DNA of 64,000 bases from Cryptomeria japonica (Eukaryota > Streptophyta > Pinopsida > Cupressales > Cupressaceae): positions 119,040,640 to 119,104,639 of the forward strand of contig NC_081410.1 of NCBI RefSeq assembly GCF_030272615.1, in the 5' to 3' direction. Under the pieces are notes generated by a model. The model ran no database searches, was not told where the DNA came from, and worked only from the letters and a program-made list of their open reading frames with translations. The first letter of the stretch is position 1. Every line of letters begins with the position of its first letter. Of this stretch, positions 34,640 to 46,768 are shown in pieces. Position numbers and translations under genes: made by a program.

Positions 34640-37291
34640 GGGTCCAACACATTATTGAGATTGAAAAAGGAGCCAAACCTGTGATGATCACTCCTTACCG
34701 TTATGCCAAGGTATACAAGGAAGAAATTGAGAAAGTCATCAAAGAACTGCTGGATATGGGACATATAAGGCCTAGTTCTAGTCCTTTTGCATCTTCTGTA
34801 GTTTGGTTAAGAAGAAAGATGGAAGTATGAGGATGTGTATTGATTATTGAGCCCTCAACAAAAGAACCATTAAGGACTGCTACTCAATTCCATTGATCGA
34901 TGAGTTGATTGATGGGTTACATGGGGCTAAGTCTTTCTCCAAGATTGACTTGTGTTCAAGTTACCATCAGATCAAGGTTACGGATGAAGATGTACACAAG
35001 ATAGATTTCAGTGTCACTATGGGCACTATGAATTTTTGGTGAAGCCCTTTGGACTAATAAGTGCTCGAGTGACCTTCCAATCATGTATGAATCAAGAATT
35101 TAATCTGCAATTAAGGAAACTTGTTTTGATCTTCTTCAATGACATCTTAGTTTATAGTAAAACGTGGGAAGACCATTTGCGACATTTGGATGAAGTATTG
35201 GGTATCTTAGAGAATTAGTCCTTTTATGCCAAAGCATCTAAATGTGAGTTTGGGTTGCGAGATGCTGTATTTAGGATTTAAAATCAGTGAACATGGAGTG
35301 AGCGTAGATGAGGAGAAAATCAAGGCTATCTAGGATTGGCCTAGGCCCAATAACTTAACACAATTGAGGCGATTTGTTGGATTATGCAGCTACTATAGAA
35401 GGTTTGTAAAGGGATTTTCACAGCTCGCTGCCCCCTTAACAAATTTAACAAAGAAGAGAGCATCTAAATGGACTCCACCGGCTCAACAAGCTTTTGACAA
35501 ACTCAAAGAGGTAATGAGTTCGTGCCCCAACTTGGCAATCCCATATTTTTCACTTCCTTTTTTTTTGGAATGTGATGCCTCCGGTGAAGGAATTGGGGCT
35601 GTTTTGATGCAAAATAAACATCCCATAGCATATGATAGTAGGAAACTCAAGGAGCTTGAGTGTAAGCTCTCGATTTATGACAAAGAGATGTTGGCTATAA
35701 TGCATGCTTTGGCCAAATTTAGGCAATATTTGGTATGTAATAAGTTCTTGGTCAAAAATGATCACAACAATTTAAAATACTTTCTTAATCAAAGAGATTT
35801 AAATGATAGGCAACGAAAATGGCTAAGCAAAATTTAAGCTTATGACTTTGACATCGATTATGTAAATGGGAATACTAATGTGGTGGCTGATGCTTTGTGT
35901 AGAAAACCTCACTTGTATTCTATTTCTGATATATCCGTTATTGGAGGTCATTAATTACACATGAATATGTCAAGAATTCATTTGCTAAGGATATTCTAGA
36001 AGGTAAAGTGCAAGATGATAAGTACAAAGTAGTAGATGAGTTAATTCTTGACAAAGGACGAGTATACATCACCCTTGAATCTAAAATGAAGGAAAGGATT
36101 TTGAAAGCTTGCCATAACACCCCACTTGCTGTCATCTCGGCTTCTACAAAACATATAAGAAAGGGAATGTTTTTCTTGGAAGGAATTGAAAAAGGATGTT
36201 ATGCAACATATAAGAGAATGCAAGGAATGCCAGCAAAATAAGGAGGAGCATTTGTTTCCAGCAAAGTTATTGCAGCCTTTACCCATTCTAGATCAGAAAT
36301 GGGAAAACATATCGATGAATTTCATTACTGGATTGCCAAGGGTACAAGGTAAAGATTGCTTATATGTGGTGGTGGATAGACTTACAAAGTATGCTCATTT
36401 TTATGCCATATCATCAGATTGGGACAGTAGGTTCTTAAGTATTTTTCGGCAAGAGCTATTCGGTTTGACAGGGATAGAGTTGATACCTAGCACTGGTTAC
36501 CATCCTCAAATAGATGGGCAAACAAAAATGGTGCACAAATGGATTGAGGGTTATTTGAGAAACTATGTTACAAGTCAACAAACAACATGGATTAAGTGGT
36601 TGCACTTGGGGAGTATCGCTACAATACCACTCATCACACGTTGATTGGTATGTCACCCTTCAAAGCACTTTATGGTTATGATGCTACTTCTTTTATGGAT
36701 CTAATTTTTGCTTATAGTAGAGCTCCCAATGCTAAAGACATGGTCCAACAAAGCAAGGATATCATGACAACCCTTAAGGAGAACTTGCAGAATGCTCATA
36801 ATAGACAAAAATTGTATGCCGATCAACACCGAACTGAAAGAACGTTTGAGGCAGGCGACATGGTATTTCTAAGATTTTAGCCCTATAGACAATCATCCAT
36901 CAAGGGGAAGGGAGCATAAAAGTTGAAACCACGTTTCTATGGTCCTTGCCAGGTGATAAAGAGGTTGGGGCAGGTCGCTTATGAGCTGGAATTGCCACCT
37001 AATAGCAAAATTGACAATACATTTCATGTCTCATGGCTCAAGAAGGTCCTTGGGCAACAAATCACTCCTTCAATGGAATTACCACCACTTGATTATGAGG
37101 GGAAGCTAATTCTTGAACCAAAGACGGTTCTGAATGTGAGGGAGAGGAGGCTAAGGAACAAGGTGATTCCAGAATACTTGGTGAAATGGAAGGGATTGCC
37201 ATAAGAAGATGCAACTTGGGAAGGAATAGAGATTTTTTGAGCATCCAAATTTGCAATTGCTCGAGGTCAAGCAATTAGAGGATGGAAGGAC
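34640..37291 (+). pseudogene. Chromovirus H pol: RT, RNase H, integrase and chromodomain, broken
   Basis: It continues the RT cut at 7001. Seen in order: HIIEIEKGAKPVMITPYRYA; INDELIDGLHGAKSFSKIDL-like palm sequence; the RT active site FFNDILVYSK (about 35131-35160), where the family has FFDD, so a catalytic Asp is Asn; RNase H (ECDASGEGIGAVLMQ, 35568 on); integrase HHCC remnants (QHIRECKECQQNKEE); DXLYVVVDRLTKYAHFYAIS with an internal deletion joining to SDWDSRF; and the GHPQ-like STGYHPQIDGQT. The C-terminus is a chromodomain (VIPEYLVKWKGLP, EDATWEG, about 37170-37230), which identifies a chromovirus. There are many stops and frame changes. Confidence 0.9.
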
Positions 37292-37960
37292 TATAATGAT
37301 CCCAAAATCTTGTACACAATTAAATCCGTTTGCTGCACTCTTGTTTATATGATGGATTGTGGAAATATCTTAGAACTGATTCTGAATATTTCCAGCCATG
37401 ATAGAGGGAGAGAAGATTACAAGTAGGGGAATGGTGTTGGGATTATCTTCTAGGTACACCACCTCATTTTATAAGACCAGAGAGTCCCATGAAACCAAAT
37501 GGGTACAAAGGATACTACCTTTGGGCGTATGAATGTTAGACTTTCGGGGCACCCTATTGTGATGGCCCTCATTTTCTCTATCATGGTAAATGGATGCATT
37601 AATCATGAGACGCAGGATGGGGGTGACAAGATTAAGGGGAACGGTTATAGTACACCTCACTAGGTATTACACCTCATATGGATGGCACATACCACATGAG
37701 GCCAATGGGGGATAAGGTCTGCCCTTGGGCCTTGAGTAGAGAGTCTCTAGGGCACCCTATCTAGTCATCCTATTCTATGCCCTTCTATGATTGAACTCAC
37801 TCAAGCATAATTTAATCTTGTAATTAGGACTATGCTTTATATATGTATGATTGGTGTTTCCTAATTACTAGATCTATTTAATGAATTATGATTATATGTA
37901 TTTCCTAACTAACTTGCAGGGTTTCAATCAAAGTGACAGGTATCTCTAACCCCTACCCCA
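37292..37960 (+). mobile_element. Probable 3' LTR region of H, not matching its 5' LTR
   Basis: It begins TATAATGATCCCAAAAT right after the purine-rich GATGGAAGGA, as a 3' LTR should. It agrees with the first 17 bases of the 5' LTR (one mismatch) and then diverges completely. A recombined element, a further insertion at base 18, or a different LTR subfamily would explain it. The right end is uncertain. Confidence 0.4.
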
Positions 37961-38039
37961 CTTCAACTAGGGAAAAATTTGGGTATTTTACACTCAAAAA
38001 ACTGATACTTGGCTTAGTATTAGACTCGATGCCTAGAAT

Positions 38040-39350
38040 AAACAAATTGAAAAAAACTATAAAATATAGAGAGTTTTAAGGATTGAAAACTTATTTCATG
38101 CACCCTTTAATAAATGAACTTTGAAGATAGTAATGTAATCAAATAGAAGCTACTTTGATCATATACACAAGCATACATCAATCATGAGTATACAACTAGA
38201 TTTTGGCTAAAGGAAACAAGCTTTGTTATATAAATTATGAAATTTGTCAAATGTATATAAATCTCATGGATTATGAAATCTGTGGCTTCAAAACAAATAT
38301 CGAAATTAAAATATGTCTATAGCTCAAAGGAGCTTGCATCACTTGTCCCAATATCAGAGCAAGTCTTGCATTGGCATCTAAGATAGGTCCTACATGATGA
38401 TGCAATAATATTATCTAGTTGTAACTAAGTGACATCAACATCCAAGGGGTCTTCTCATGCTTTATTTGCTAATGCTCTATCCTTCTCAACCATGGCTATT
38501 GTCTCTTCCTCTTGATTCACCTAATCAAACCATGCAAGTTCCTCTTTGCTGAAGATGTATTTATCAACCTTGATGATCTAATCTGATTGTTGATCAACTT
38601 CCTCTAAAGTGATGGGAAATAAGTCAGTACCTAAGATGTATTTCTGAAGGTTGTAATGCTCATAGCCTCATACACAAGATCATTCAACCTTTGCACTAAA
38701 AACTTATTTTGTTTCTCGAAGTGTGTGTACTCCAACATACTTCAATTGTTCTTGCATTTTGAAGCACTACATGGTTGGCTCAAGATTCGAATTACAATAT
38801 CATGAAGATTTGTCACCTTACCACTAAACCTTCCCACCATGCATTTGAAATGAGAAGAAACAAAATATCAATCTCATTGTCTAACTTTGAGTTTCAATAT
38901 TAACATAAAATTTTGAACTTAAATTATGCCTTAATAGATTTTTACTTGGTTGCAATGTCATTTGAGTTGCCTCGGATATCTCTTGTGCAAAGAGATTTCC
39001 TTTTGCAAGCCTAAAGATCTCTATTTCAGTGATTATCTATGCTCTAACCAAAGGGTCAAGGGCCATTTTCTCTATGACTGTGTAGGGTGCACTCAGAAGT
39101 CAGAACCTCCTCAGCAGCCTTGAAATTTGGACAGAATTGGAATGCTAGATTGAGGAAATAGGTAGCTACATTTAAGAGTGCCATTGTTAATCAATAATGT
39201 CCCATATGAGATGATGCTTATTTTCAACTACAACATAAATGGATCTAATGGCTTCCTTAGCCCTATCCATGCCCTCATATATGTAGCCCATTGTGGGCCT
39301 CTCCCCATTAGCAACTTGTAGAATAACTAAAGGCTTTGTGAACTACAATC
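38040..39350 (-). pseudogene. Decayed second hAT copy
   Basis: On -, fragments of a hAT dimerisation domain can be read (FLVQRLNDLVYEAMSITTF around 38690-38640). Near 39340-39240 the nucleotide sequence parallels the first hAT at 15660-15580 (GCCCTATCCATGSCCTCAT). The flank 38040-38400 is shared with the fragment at 42395-42800. Stops are frequent. No terminal inverted repeat or duplication could be fixed. Confidence 0.65.
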
Positions 39351-39774
39351 ATTTTGAAACATTGACATAAGTGTGAACATAATAAGAAATGAAATGGAAT
39401 CATGAACAAAAATATAATGGAAGACTACTCCTTTATCTATAGCAGCGTCCATAGTATCTTACTATCCTTGGAGGTATTATATTAGTTGGCCAAGAGCAGC
39501 ATTCACACTTAGGAAAGTGTTATTGTTTCTAAGTCTTGTTTAATTTTAAATAAGTAATATTATTAAAGACTTTTTTTTTTCTTAAATTCCTCAATCTGGT
39601 TAAAAAATAGTGTAGATTTATTGAATTATTCAGAAAGGAAACAAAGTTGGATAACAGATTATAGATATCTGTTTCATACTCTTCAATTTCTGTCATAGTT
39701 TTGTTTTATTTATTTTGATTTTCCATATTTTATTTCCTAACATCAATTATCTCATCTAATATAATTTACAACAG
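39351..39774. other. Intron remainder before the next FAAH exon
   Basis: AT-rich, ending in a polypyrimidine stretch and ACAACAG. No other feature seen. Confidence 0.5.
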
Positions 39775-39887
39775 GACAACTCGAAACCCTCACATGACTC
39801 AATACTACACAGGAGGGTCATCCTCAGGTCCTGCTGCTATTGTAGCATCTGGATTATGTGCAGCTGCTTTGGGAACTGATGGTGGAG
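39775..39887 (+). CDS. FAAH: FAAH exon with the amidase signature GGSSSG
   Basis: The exon opens by completing the Gly codon left at 966 and reads TTRNPHMTQYYTGGSSSG, then PAAIVASGLCAAALGTDGG. GGSSSG at 39812-39829 carries the cis-serine of the Ser-cisSer-Lys triad. GTDGGG, split at the 3' end, leads into the nucleophile. The donor is GTAATG at 39888 (phase 1). There are no stops or frameshifts, although the previous exon lies 38.8 kb upstream. Confidence 0.95.
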
Positions 39888-39993
39888 GTAATGTTCTTGT
39901 TAGTGGTTAACATATATTAATATTTATGAAGTCTTATATACATTTTAATTTTACATTTATCCTCACAAATGAGGGGTGACTCACCAAAAACAG

Positions 39994-40069
39994 GCTCTGT
40001 TCGAATACCATCTGCTCTTTGTGGTGTAGCAGGCTTTAAGACAACATATGGACGTACAGATATTACAGG
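39994..40069 (+). CDS. FAAH: FAAH exon with the catalytic nucleophile serine
   Basis: Encodes (G)SVRIPSALCGVAGFKTTYGR, then TDITG. The Ser codon TCT at 39996-39998 is the amidase nucleophile (family motif GGGSxRxPS). The acceptor is AACAG at 39989-39993 and the donor is GTAGGT at 40070, phase 2. The next expected residues (SLCEGG-like) are not found in the rest of the window, so the following intron exceeds 23.9 kb. Confidence 0.95.
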
Positions 40070-40862
40070 GTAGGTACAAACTTTCTATGTGCTTCAGAAT
40101 TCACATTAATTTAAGTTTCACAAGAATCTTTTTTTTTTCGATAGACTGAACACAGTTACTTTCATTTTGTAGTTTTATATTTAAATTATATTTTGAGAAA
40201 AAGCTAAAATTATGATCCAGCGCTTGACCTATTCCGAAAACTAAAATTCAGGAATTTGTTTGCTATACCAGTGACTTCCCTATGGCTTCGATGGATTATC
40301 ATACTACTGAATCCTGGACTCTTTCCTATAGACATACATGGATTTAGTGAGTCTTATGCTGATGAGTCAATGATACATTGATTATTATGTGTAAAATTGA
40401 CTATTTAATCATCTTCAAAAGAAGGGAAAAAATTACATTAATGTTCATGAATGATCAAAGTCAGTCAGGAGGACTGTAAAATACAACCAGCCAAGATACC
40501 AAGGGGAAGTTCCCAAAAGCATCCCTTACAAAAGAAAATAAATGTGTATAATACAGAAATATATCTTGAGAAATGGCTAACTCAGTAACCTTCAGAACAA
40601 ATAAATTACAGTATATTTTTCCAAGCTACAAAACCACTCTGGATGGTACAAAAGTGATACTGATTATGGTTGTCTGTAGAATTTTCAACTACACAGTATT
40701 CTTCAATGTAAAATTTGATAATATCATAAAGAGAATTGCCTGGAATAAAAGGGGCATGTGAAACTACCCTTGAGGAGCTGAAGAAACTAGTGTTATTAGC
40801 CTTTCGATGAGGTCTAAACTGAATGTGATGACATGTTATTGCCTGCCATTTGCAATATTAGT

Positions 40863-41410
40863 TCCTTTGGATTGGTCTTTGAAGAGTATCAAAAGTCCAA
40901 CAACATTGTTGTCTCCTGGTATTTTCATTCACAGTGATGCATACAGATTCATAGGGTCAACTCTTTTGAAGGATATATGCATACGGAGACTTTCACATTA
41001 CCACTAACAACTAAGTCAATCATTAGCTCACCTTTGAAGAGGGCACCAAATATTGATTCTGTATCAAACATGCAAAATAATATATCAACTTTCTTTCTGA
41101 GGAAACTTCTTCATGACAAGCAGTAAATCTGTATCATTAACAAGATTTGCTGTTTTGGATTAGTTTTTAGCGAGCATCAAAAGTCCATTGCTCAACTGTG
41201 GTTTTCTACTATTTGCATTGATGACGACTTACCAACAGGCTCATAAGTCAAATTTTTTGGAGGCATATTTTTCATATATGTTCTTTTATATAACAGCTAA
41301 ATTAATCCTTGCTTCACCTCTGAACACTGCAGCAAAAATGAATTCTATATCAAACACAGAAAATCCCATACATAAACTTCTTGTATGAGGAGACTCCCAC
41401 ATAACAAGCT
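40863..41410 (+). repeat. Old direct duplication, about 290-bp period
   Basis: TTGGATTGGTCTTTGAAGAG with ATCAAAAGTCCA at about 40868 recurs as TTGGATTAGTTTTTAGCGAG with ATCAAAAGTCCA at about 41156. TTGATTCTGTATCAAACATG (41054) recurs as ATGAATTCTATATCAAACAC (41338). The copies are strongly diverged, with no coding sense. Confidence 0.6.
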
Positions 41411-42233
41411 TCAAAGCTACTGCATTCTTTGAAGCTGGATCAGCATCTAAATATTGGTTTTTTGAGTTTATTTATTATGATATATAGTTGAAAAGTGCAT
41501 TCTTCACACTTTTCCCTCTATGCTTTGCACCTAATTTGACATTCATCACTAATAGACACGATTTGGATCCATTTTGACTGTTTCCCAGTGTGAAACCCCT
41601 AAAACACTTCATTTTATCCAAACTTGACCCTTTCTGCTGCTAACTCCTGGCATTCATCCCTGCTTGTATCCTTGTGTCTCATGGACACCAGCTCACCCTG
41701 CTAATGCCCCCCAACATTTTAAATCCTATTTCCCCCACCCAATCGTTGTCTCTTTTGCAAAACCTAACCCTAACATGTTCTCAACAATCATTTAGGTCCA
41801 AACATGATTATTTATGGAAACTTTCTATCCGTGAAAAGCAACCTCCTCAATCTTCACCAATCATCTTGCACCTCTCATGCTATTTTTGGAAAGTCATTGT
41901 TGCTCTTTATGCATACACCACTCTTGCTGCCACATCACCTGCACATATAGAATCACACCCCTCAAAATTTTCCTACTTTCATGCTGAAACATGTAAAATA
42001 GGGGCTTGCCTAAGGCAAGCTCCTAAACAGGTCCTAGGCCCAACTATCCCTTCCTTATTGCTTCTCTAATGCTTTCTCACTTTCATTACATGTTTCTATT
42101 TAATTATCAACTCTAGTTGTTTAGTTGGATTTGATTGAATCTAAAATTTTCTTGTTGAGATTATAGTTAGTTAAAATCAGATTGACAAGTAGGTTAGACA
42201 ACATTTAGAAAAGCTGTGTTTTGTAGCGTTTCA

Positions 42234-42260
42234 GGGATGGGGATGGGGGGGCAGTAGGGG
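42234..42260 (+). other. G-quadruplex-forming G-tract
   Basis: Four runs of three or more G with loops AT, AT and CAGTA fit the G3+N1-7 rule. A second GGGGATGGTGGGGGATG lies just downstream (42282-42298). Confidence 0.6.
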
Positions 42261-42315
42261 ATGACATTCCACGGGCCATTTTTAGGGGATGGTGGGGGAT
42301 GACAACATATATGAA

Positions 42316-42379
<64 letters not shown>
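42316..42379 (+). repeat. (CT)n(AT)n compound microsatellite
   Basis: About 11 CT dinucleotides followed by about 20 AT dinucleotides, uninterrupted. Confidence 0.95.
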
Positions 42380-42381
<2 letters not shown>

Positions 42382-42394
42382 AAATAGTTACAAA

Positions 42395-42800
42395 ACTTGG
42401 CCTTGGACTCGGACTCCGCGCCCAGACTTGGCAAATTGAAAAACCCAATAAATTCAGAATTTTTAAGGATTTAAAACTTGTTTCATGCACCCTTTAATAA
42501 ATAAACCTTAAAGACACAATAACCTCATCAAATAGAAGCTACTTTGATCACATGTACAAGTATACATCGATCAAATAACTATAAACACAAATTTTAGCTG
42601 AAGGCAATAACACTTTTAGGTATATAAATATTTTCAAATGTATACAAAACTCATGGAATATGAAATCCATGGCATCAAAACAAATATCAAAATTAAAACT
42701 ATAAGTTTGTGGCCCAGAGGAACTTGCATTACTCATCCCAACATCATGACAAGTCATCTGTTGGTGTTCAAGATAGGTCTTGGATGATGATGTAGCCATG
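42395..42800 (-). mobile_element. Short hAT-derived fragment
   Basis: It starts with a CTTGGACTCGGACTCC cluster like the subterminal repeats of the intact hAT. It then follows the 38040-38400 fragment closely (CCCTTTAATAAATRAAC, AAATAGAAGCTACTTTGATC, AACAAATATCRAAATTAAAA). No transposase is left. Confidence 0.6.
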
Positions 42801-43905
42801 ATATTTGCTTGTGTCTTAGTGACTCGTGTGTATATTCAAGTGAGGAAGTTGGTGCAAGAGCATCCTGCCTGCTTGTGCCAAATGGTAATTTTAAAACACC
42901 GCCGGGTATACATGTATGCAAAATGTTGAATCAAAGGCAGCACACCTTAATTGATTGACAAAATACCTCAACGAAATGTGATATATTTGCATAATGGATT
43001 TGTAGAGAAGGCTTTAGACACTTGACAAGTGAATTGACAGAGTTTGTAATGGTAGAGTGTGAATAGAAACACCAAGAGTAGAAGAGAAATGAATCGAGGC
43101 AGAACAATTAAAAGATGGCAGAATATGCCTCGATGGGAATAGAGAAATGTGGGTCTTGCATAGAGGGAAATACCAGCCGATAAGGTGGGCTGTGTGGAAA
43201 ATGAACAGATGGAGGTTATTTTAACAGCATTGAATTAGAATTTGAATAGCAGCAGATAAACAAAAATAAAAGATTGGGATGCATAGAATTTGAAAGGAGA
43301 ATCAACAAGAAGAATGATATTTGGAAGAAAAAAGTGGGGAAGATGGAGGTGAGTGGTTAGAATGGGACGAATCTTTCCATTGTTGAGAGGTAAATAAAAA
43401 TCCAGAAAATCACTTGAAGGAGACCTTTTTAAAAGGATTGAAAGCTGCTTTGATGTTACACAGAGTGTAGGAAAATATTTGAAGGACAAGAGAGCAATGT
43501 TGAAGCAAATTAAATGAGAAGAAGAGCAGAGGAAAAAGATAGGAAGAGGTCATGGGTGGCCATGAATTTTGTTTGTAAAACATTTTGTGTGTATTGAATG
43601 AAATGAAGAAAATTGATTTGAGTCTTGTTTGTGGCTATTTTGTTTTTGAATAAGGCAAAAACAGGTTTTGAAGGGATCCAAAACCCTTTAACAGAAAAGC
43701 AGAGAGAAGTCTAGACTTAACAAGGCGTTAAGCCAACGAAGACCACACGATCCAATTAGCCCCATAGAAAAACAAAGAGAAACATTACATCAAAGGGGCA
43801 TTAGCAAAACAAGCCAAAATTACAAAACCAAATACCAGCAGATAAAACTGGATACAGAAACACCAGTAGAACCAAAACCAGCACAGGGATAGCAGAAAAC
43901 CAGCA

Positions 43906-44389
43906 TTACTCCAGTTGCTTCATAGACTGTTCCATCTCTTTTTCGATCTCAATCATAGTGTTGGTGATCTTCTTAAGCTTTTGAAATTTAGGAGGAGGTC
44001 CCGCTGGCTTTCTCTTCAAATTGCCTCTTGTCCTTTTACTAGGGCACGTGGATATGTCCTGATCATTATTGGTTTCCACATCCACCACAACTTTGAACTG
44101 GAATTGCTCTTCAAGGCTGCAAATAATGTTCTTGGAGCGTTCCACTGTGGCACCAATCACACCACGACTGGTCTTAACAACAACTTTGATGGACTCCTTA
44201 ATTTTTGCATTTTGTTCTTCCTGAGTAGCCATCCTAACTTCATAGTCTTTTTTGAAGTTATCAAAAGTTTTCATTGTGGTCTTAAGGCATTTGATGATAG
44301 AGGCCTTCTCCTTGTCAGACCAGGGGCTATTCTCAGTGGAAGCCTACACATTATCCATTTTCTTAACCTTATCTTTAACTATCTCTAGG
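43906..44389 (-). pseudogene. Retroposon L reading frame, C-terminal part
   Basis: Reads LEIVKDKVKKMDNV, a stop, ASTENSPWSDKEKASIIK, then MKTFDNFKKDYEVRMATQEE and a basic/helical tail (KRTRGNLKRKPAGPPPKFQK, TMIEIEKEMEQSMKQLE), ending at 43906. It looks like a coiled coil with a basic patch. One in-frame stop. The frame continues from 51332 when G and one CTAGG are removed. Confidence 0.6.
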
Positions 44390-45563
44390 TGTAATGTCCC
44401 CTTATCAGACAGTATATTAGTTATGGTATAATTAATGTTTGAATCTTGCAATGAACTTAGGTAATTGGAAATATTATATAGTCAATGATAATGGTTAAGC
44501 CACTGGTTGCCTTTGATTTATACAATTAAGAGTTACTGGAGTGAATTGATATTAATTTGCACTGAGTGCACAATTACTTGCTATGACAATATAAATGTAC
44601 AGTGGACTAGAGGTTGATGTTGCCAATGGTGATATGAATGGCTGTTTCTAATTTGAAATAGATAACATGCATAGTTGGCTACTACTGTTCAGATCTGGGA
44701 CTGATATTCTGTAGGATATACAGTGTTGTATCCAATGTGAATAGTCCTTCACTTCCGTCACACGATATTGAGTCTTGGCTTGCTCTCCTTAGGTTCTTTC
44801 CGCTGAAATACGAAAACCATCTGTAATACCCTCCATGCCCTCTTGGAATGAATTGGACTGTTTTAATATATGATGAGGGAGGACATCTGAAGAGACACGA
44901 CTCTTGTCTCTTTGAAGTCGTTTCCCTTAACTTATCTTTTATCGCATCCTTTCACATATCACAAATTTGTTGTTGACACTTGGGCAAATGCTCCACTATA
45001 GCAATCCAATAAGGATGAAAATACTAATTTCCTCATATTATCAATTAGTGTCCATTTTCTTAGCTAATCGTTTTTCATCAATCATCGATATTAGTTGTTT
45101 GTCTTCTATGAAATTGATATGTTATATAGTTCTCTCCTTGCTCACATTAATCAACCCATTGTCTTAGCTATTCGTCGTCATGCCTTCTGAATCCCATACG
45201 GTAGTATTACAACCGTTGCCCCTATAATCGTTGGTAAGGTTAAGGGACGATAATCACTAGTCACATAAGTCTTAACGATCCTCATCGATTCCTTTGATCA
45301 TTATCTCTGAGCATCGTAGTTTTCTCAATGGTGATTGGCGATGATGTGCACCTTTAGTCGATCGGTTTGCTGAGTTGATTATTTGATGATGAACGCTATT
45401 GTAAGTATGCTACTATTACTTTAGAAGAGATCTTTGTTGTAGATCAATATGCCCTTGATGGTGTTGACCACCGTTTGTAATCTTTAATGATATTGAGCCC
45501 AATATGTCATTCGTTGTTAACGTAATACCAAGCTTCTTGAGGTCTTGATTTGGGGATATCATA
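44390..45563 (-). mobile_element. Element G, 3' LTR
   Basis: On + it runs TGTAATGTCCCCTTATCAG to GGGGATATCATA, 1,174 bp. It is a nearly exact copy of 48538-49555 plus 51179-51331. Confidence 0.92.
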
Positions 45564-46053
45564 GTCTCCCCCTCTTGAATTTGCTTGTCCTCAAGTAATT
45601 ACACAATCTTGTGGTGAAGATCATAACATTGAAAAATCGATGTCTCCTCCCTAGTGAGTGCAAGAGGCCCTTTATCTAGATTGGCCTTTTTTCCTTTTAG
45701 GAGTGTAACATATGGCCACATAAATATCTCTTTAGTAATGCAGTCTAGGTTTTGAATCAAACAATATCTTGTAAGTAGATCCTTCACAATTAAGAACATA
45801 TACAAAGACACATAGTTAACTTGGGGTTAGACAAAAAAAAATAGTAACCAAATGTCAAGTTAAAATTAAACACTATGTTTGAACTTCTACTTCAATCTGC
45901 TTGTATGATTCCTTCATCCTTCCCTTCTTTCTTGGATGAACCTGCACATAGATTAGTCATACCCAACATATAATCATATAAATCAAAGTAATGATAAATG
46001 TTGGAGAGATTACTACTTAGTCTCTATTTCATATATTACAACTTGGAGGGGTT

Positions 46054-46680
46054 GGCTTCCTTGAGCCATTTGCCCAACTTGAGAGAGACTAGCTTCCTTG
46101 AGCCATCTTTGTCCATCTTGAGAGGGACTGGCTTCCTTGAGCCAATTAACCTAATCTTGAGAGAGAATGACTTCCTTGAGCCATCTCCTCTACATTTCTT
46201 TATGCTTGGAAGGAATGGGGGCTTCCCTTGAGCCATCTCTACACCAAGCCTAAGAGACTTGCGCTGCTTGGCGGCTCAGGTCAACCTTTATGCCATTCTC
46301 ATTCCCTTACATTACTTGACTTTATATTAGTCTCTATTTATACTTGGAAGGAATGGGGACTTCCCTTGAGCCATTTCTACACCAAGCTTAAGAGACTTAC
46401 TTGCTTTGTTTGGCGGCTCAGGTCAGCCTTTGTGCCATTCTCATCCCCTTCTTGGGAGGGAGGGAGAGCCTATCGAAGCCATTTCTAAACCAAGCCTAAG
46501 AGAGGTTGTTCTCTACAACTTTCTTACTCCACTTGGCGGTCCTTATTTGCTTTCCACATCCTTACTCCCCTACTTATTCTTTGGAAGAAATGGGGTCTTT
46601 ATTGAGTCATTCCTACACCAAGCTTCTACTTGGCGGCCCTTACTATCTTGACCACCATTCTCACTTCCCTCTTTTGGTCT
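46054..46680 (+). repeat. Minisatellites in the interior of G
   Basis: A 38-39-bp unit (GGCTTCCTTGAGCCATYT) starts at 46054, 46091, 46130 and 46169. A larger unit of about 138 bp begins CTTGGAAGGAATGGGG at 46205 and 46343, with a shorter third copy near 46580. Both share the CTTGAGCCAT core. Non-coding. Confidence 0.8.
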
Positions 46681-46768
46681 ATTGGAACCAAATTGCTTAA
46701 CTCTTTAAGGTAATGTCCTTAAGGATCTATATGTTCTAGCTAAGTCATAGGATACAGTGATTTTCATG

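Larger units (their letters stand above)
967..39774 (+). other. FAAH: Giant FAAH intron (38,808 bp) filled with nested transposons
   Basis: It is bounded by donor GTAATG at 967 and acceptor ACAACAG ending at 39774, with matching phase on both sides. The unoccupied intron is at most about 7 kb: 967-4306 plus the stretch after the chromovirus. The rest is a four-level nest: chromovirus H, then LTR element A, then a hAT transposon, then three LTR insertions. In 967-1939, 2193-3122 and 3301-4306 I see only AT-rich intronic sequence with no recognisable gene. Confidence 0.85.

Noticed and set aside
43235-43489. Minus-strand open frame of 84 codons as a gene
   Set aside because: Low-complexity hydrophobic translation with no motif, in AT-rich intron sequence.
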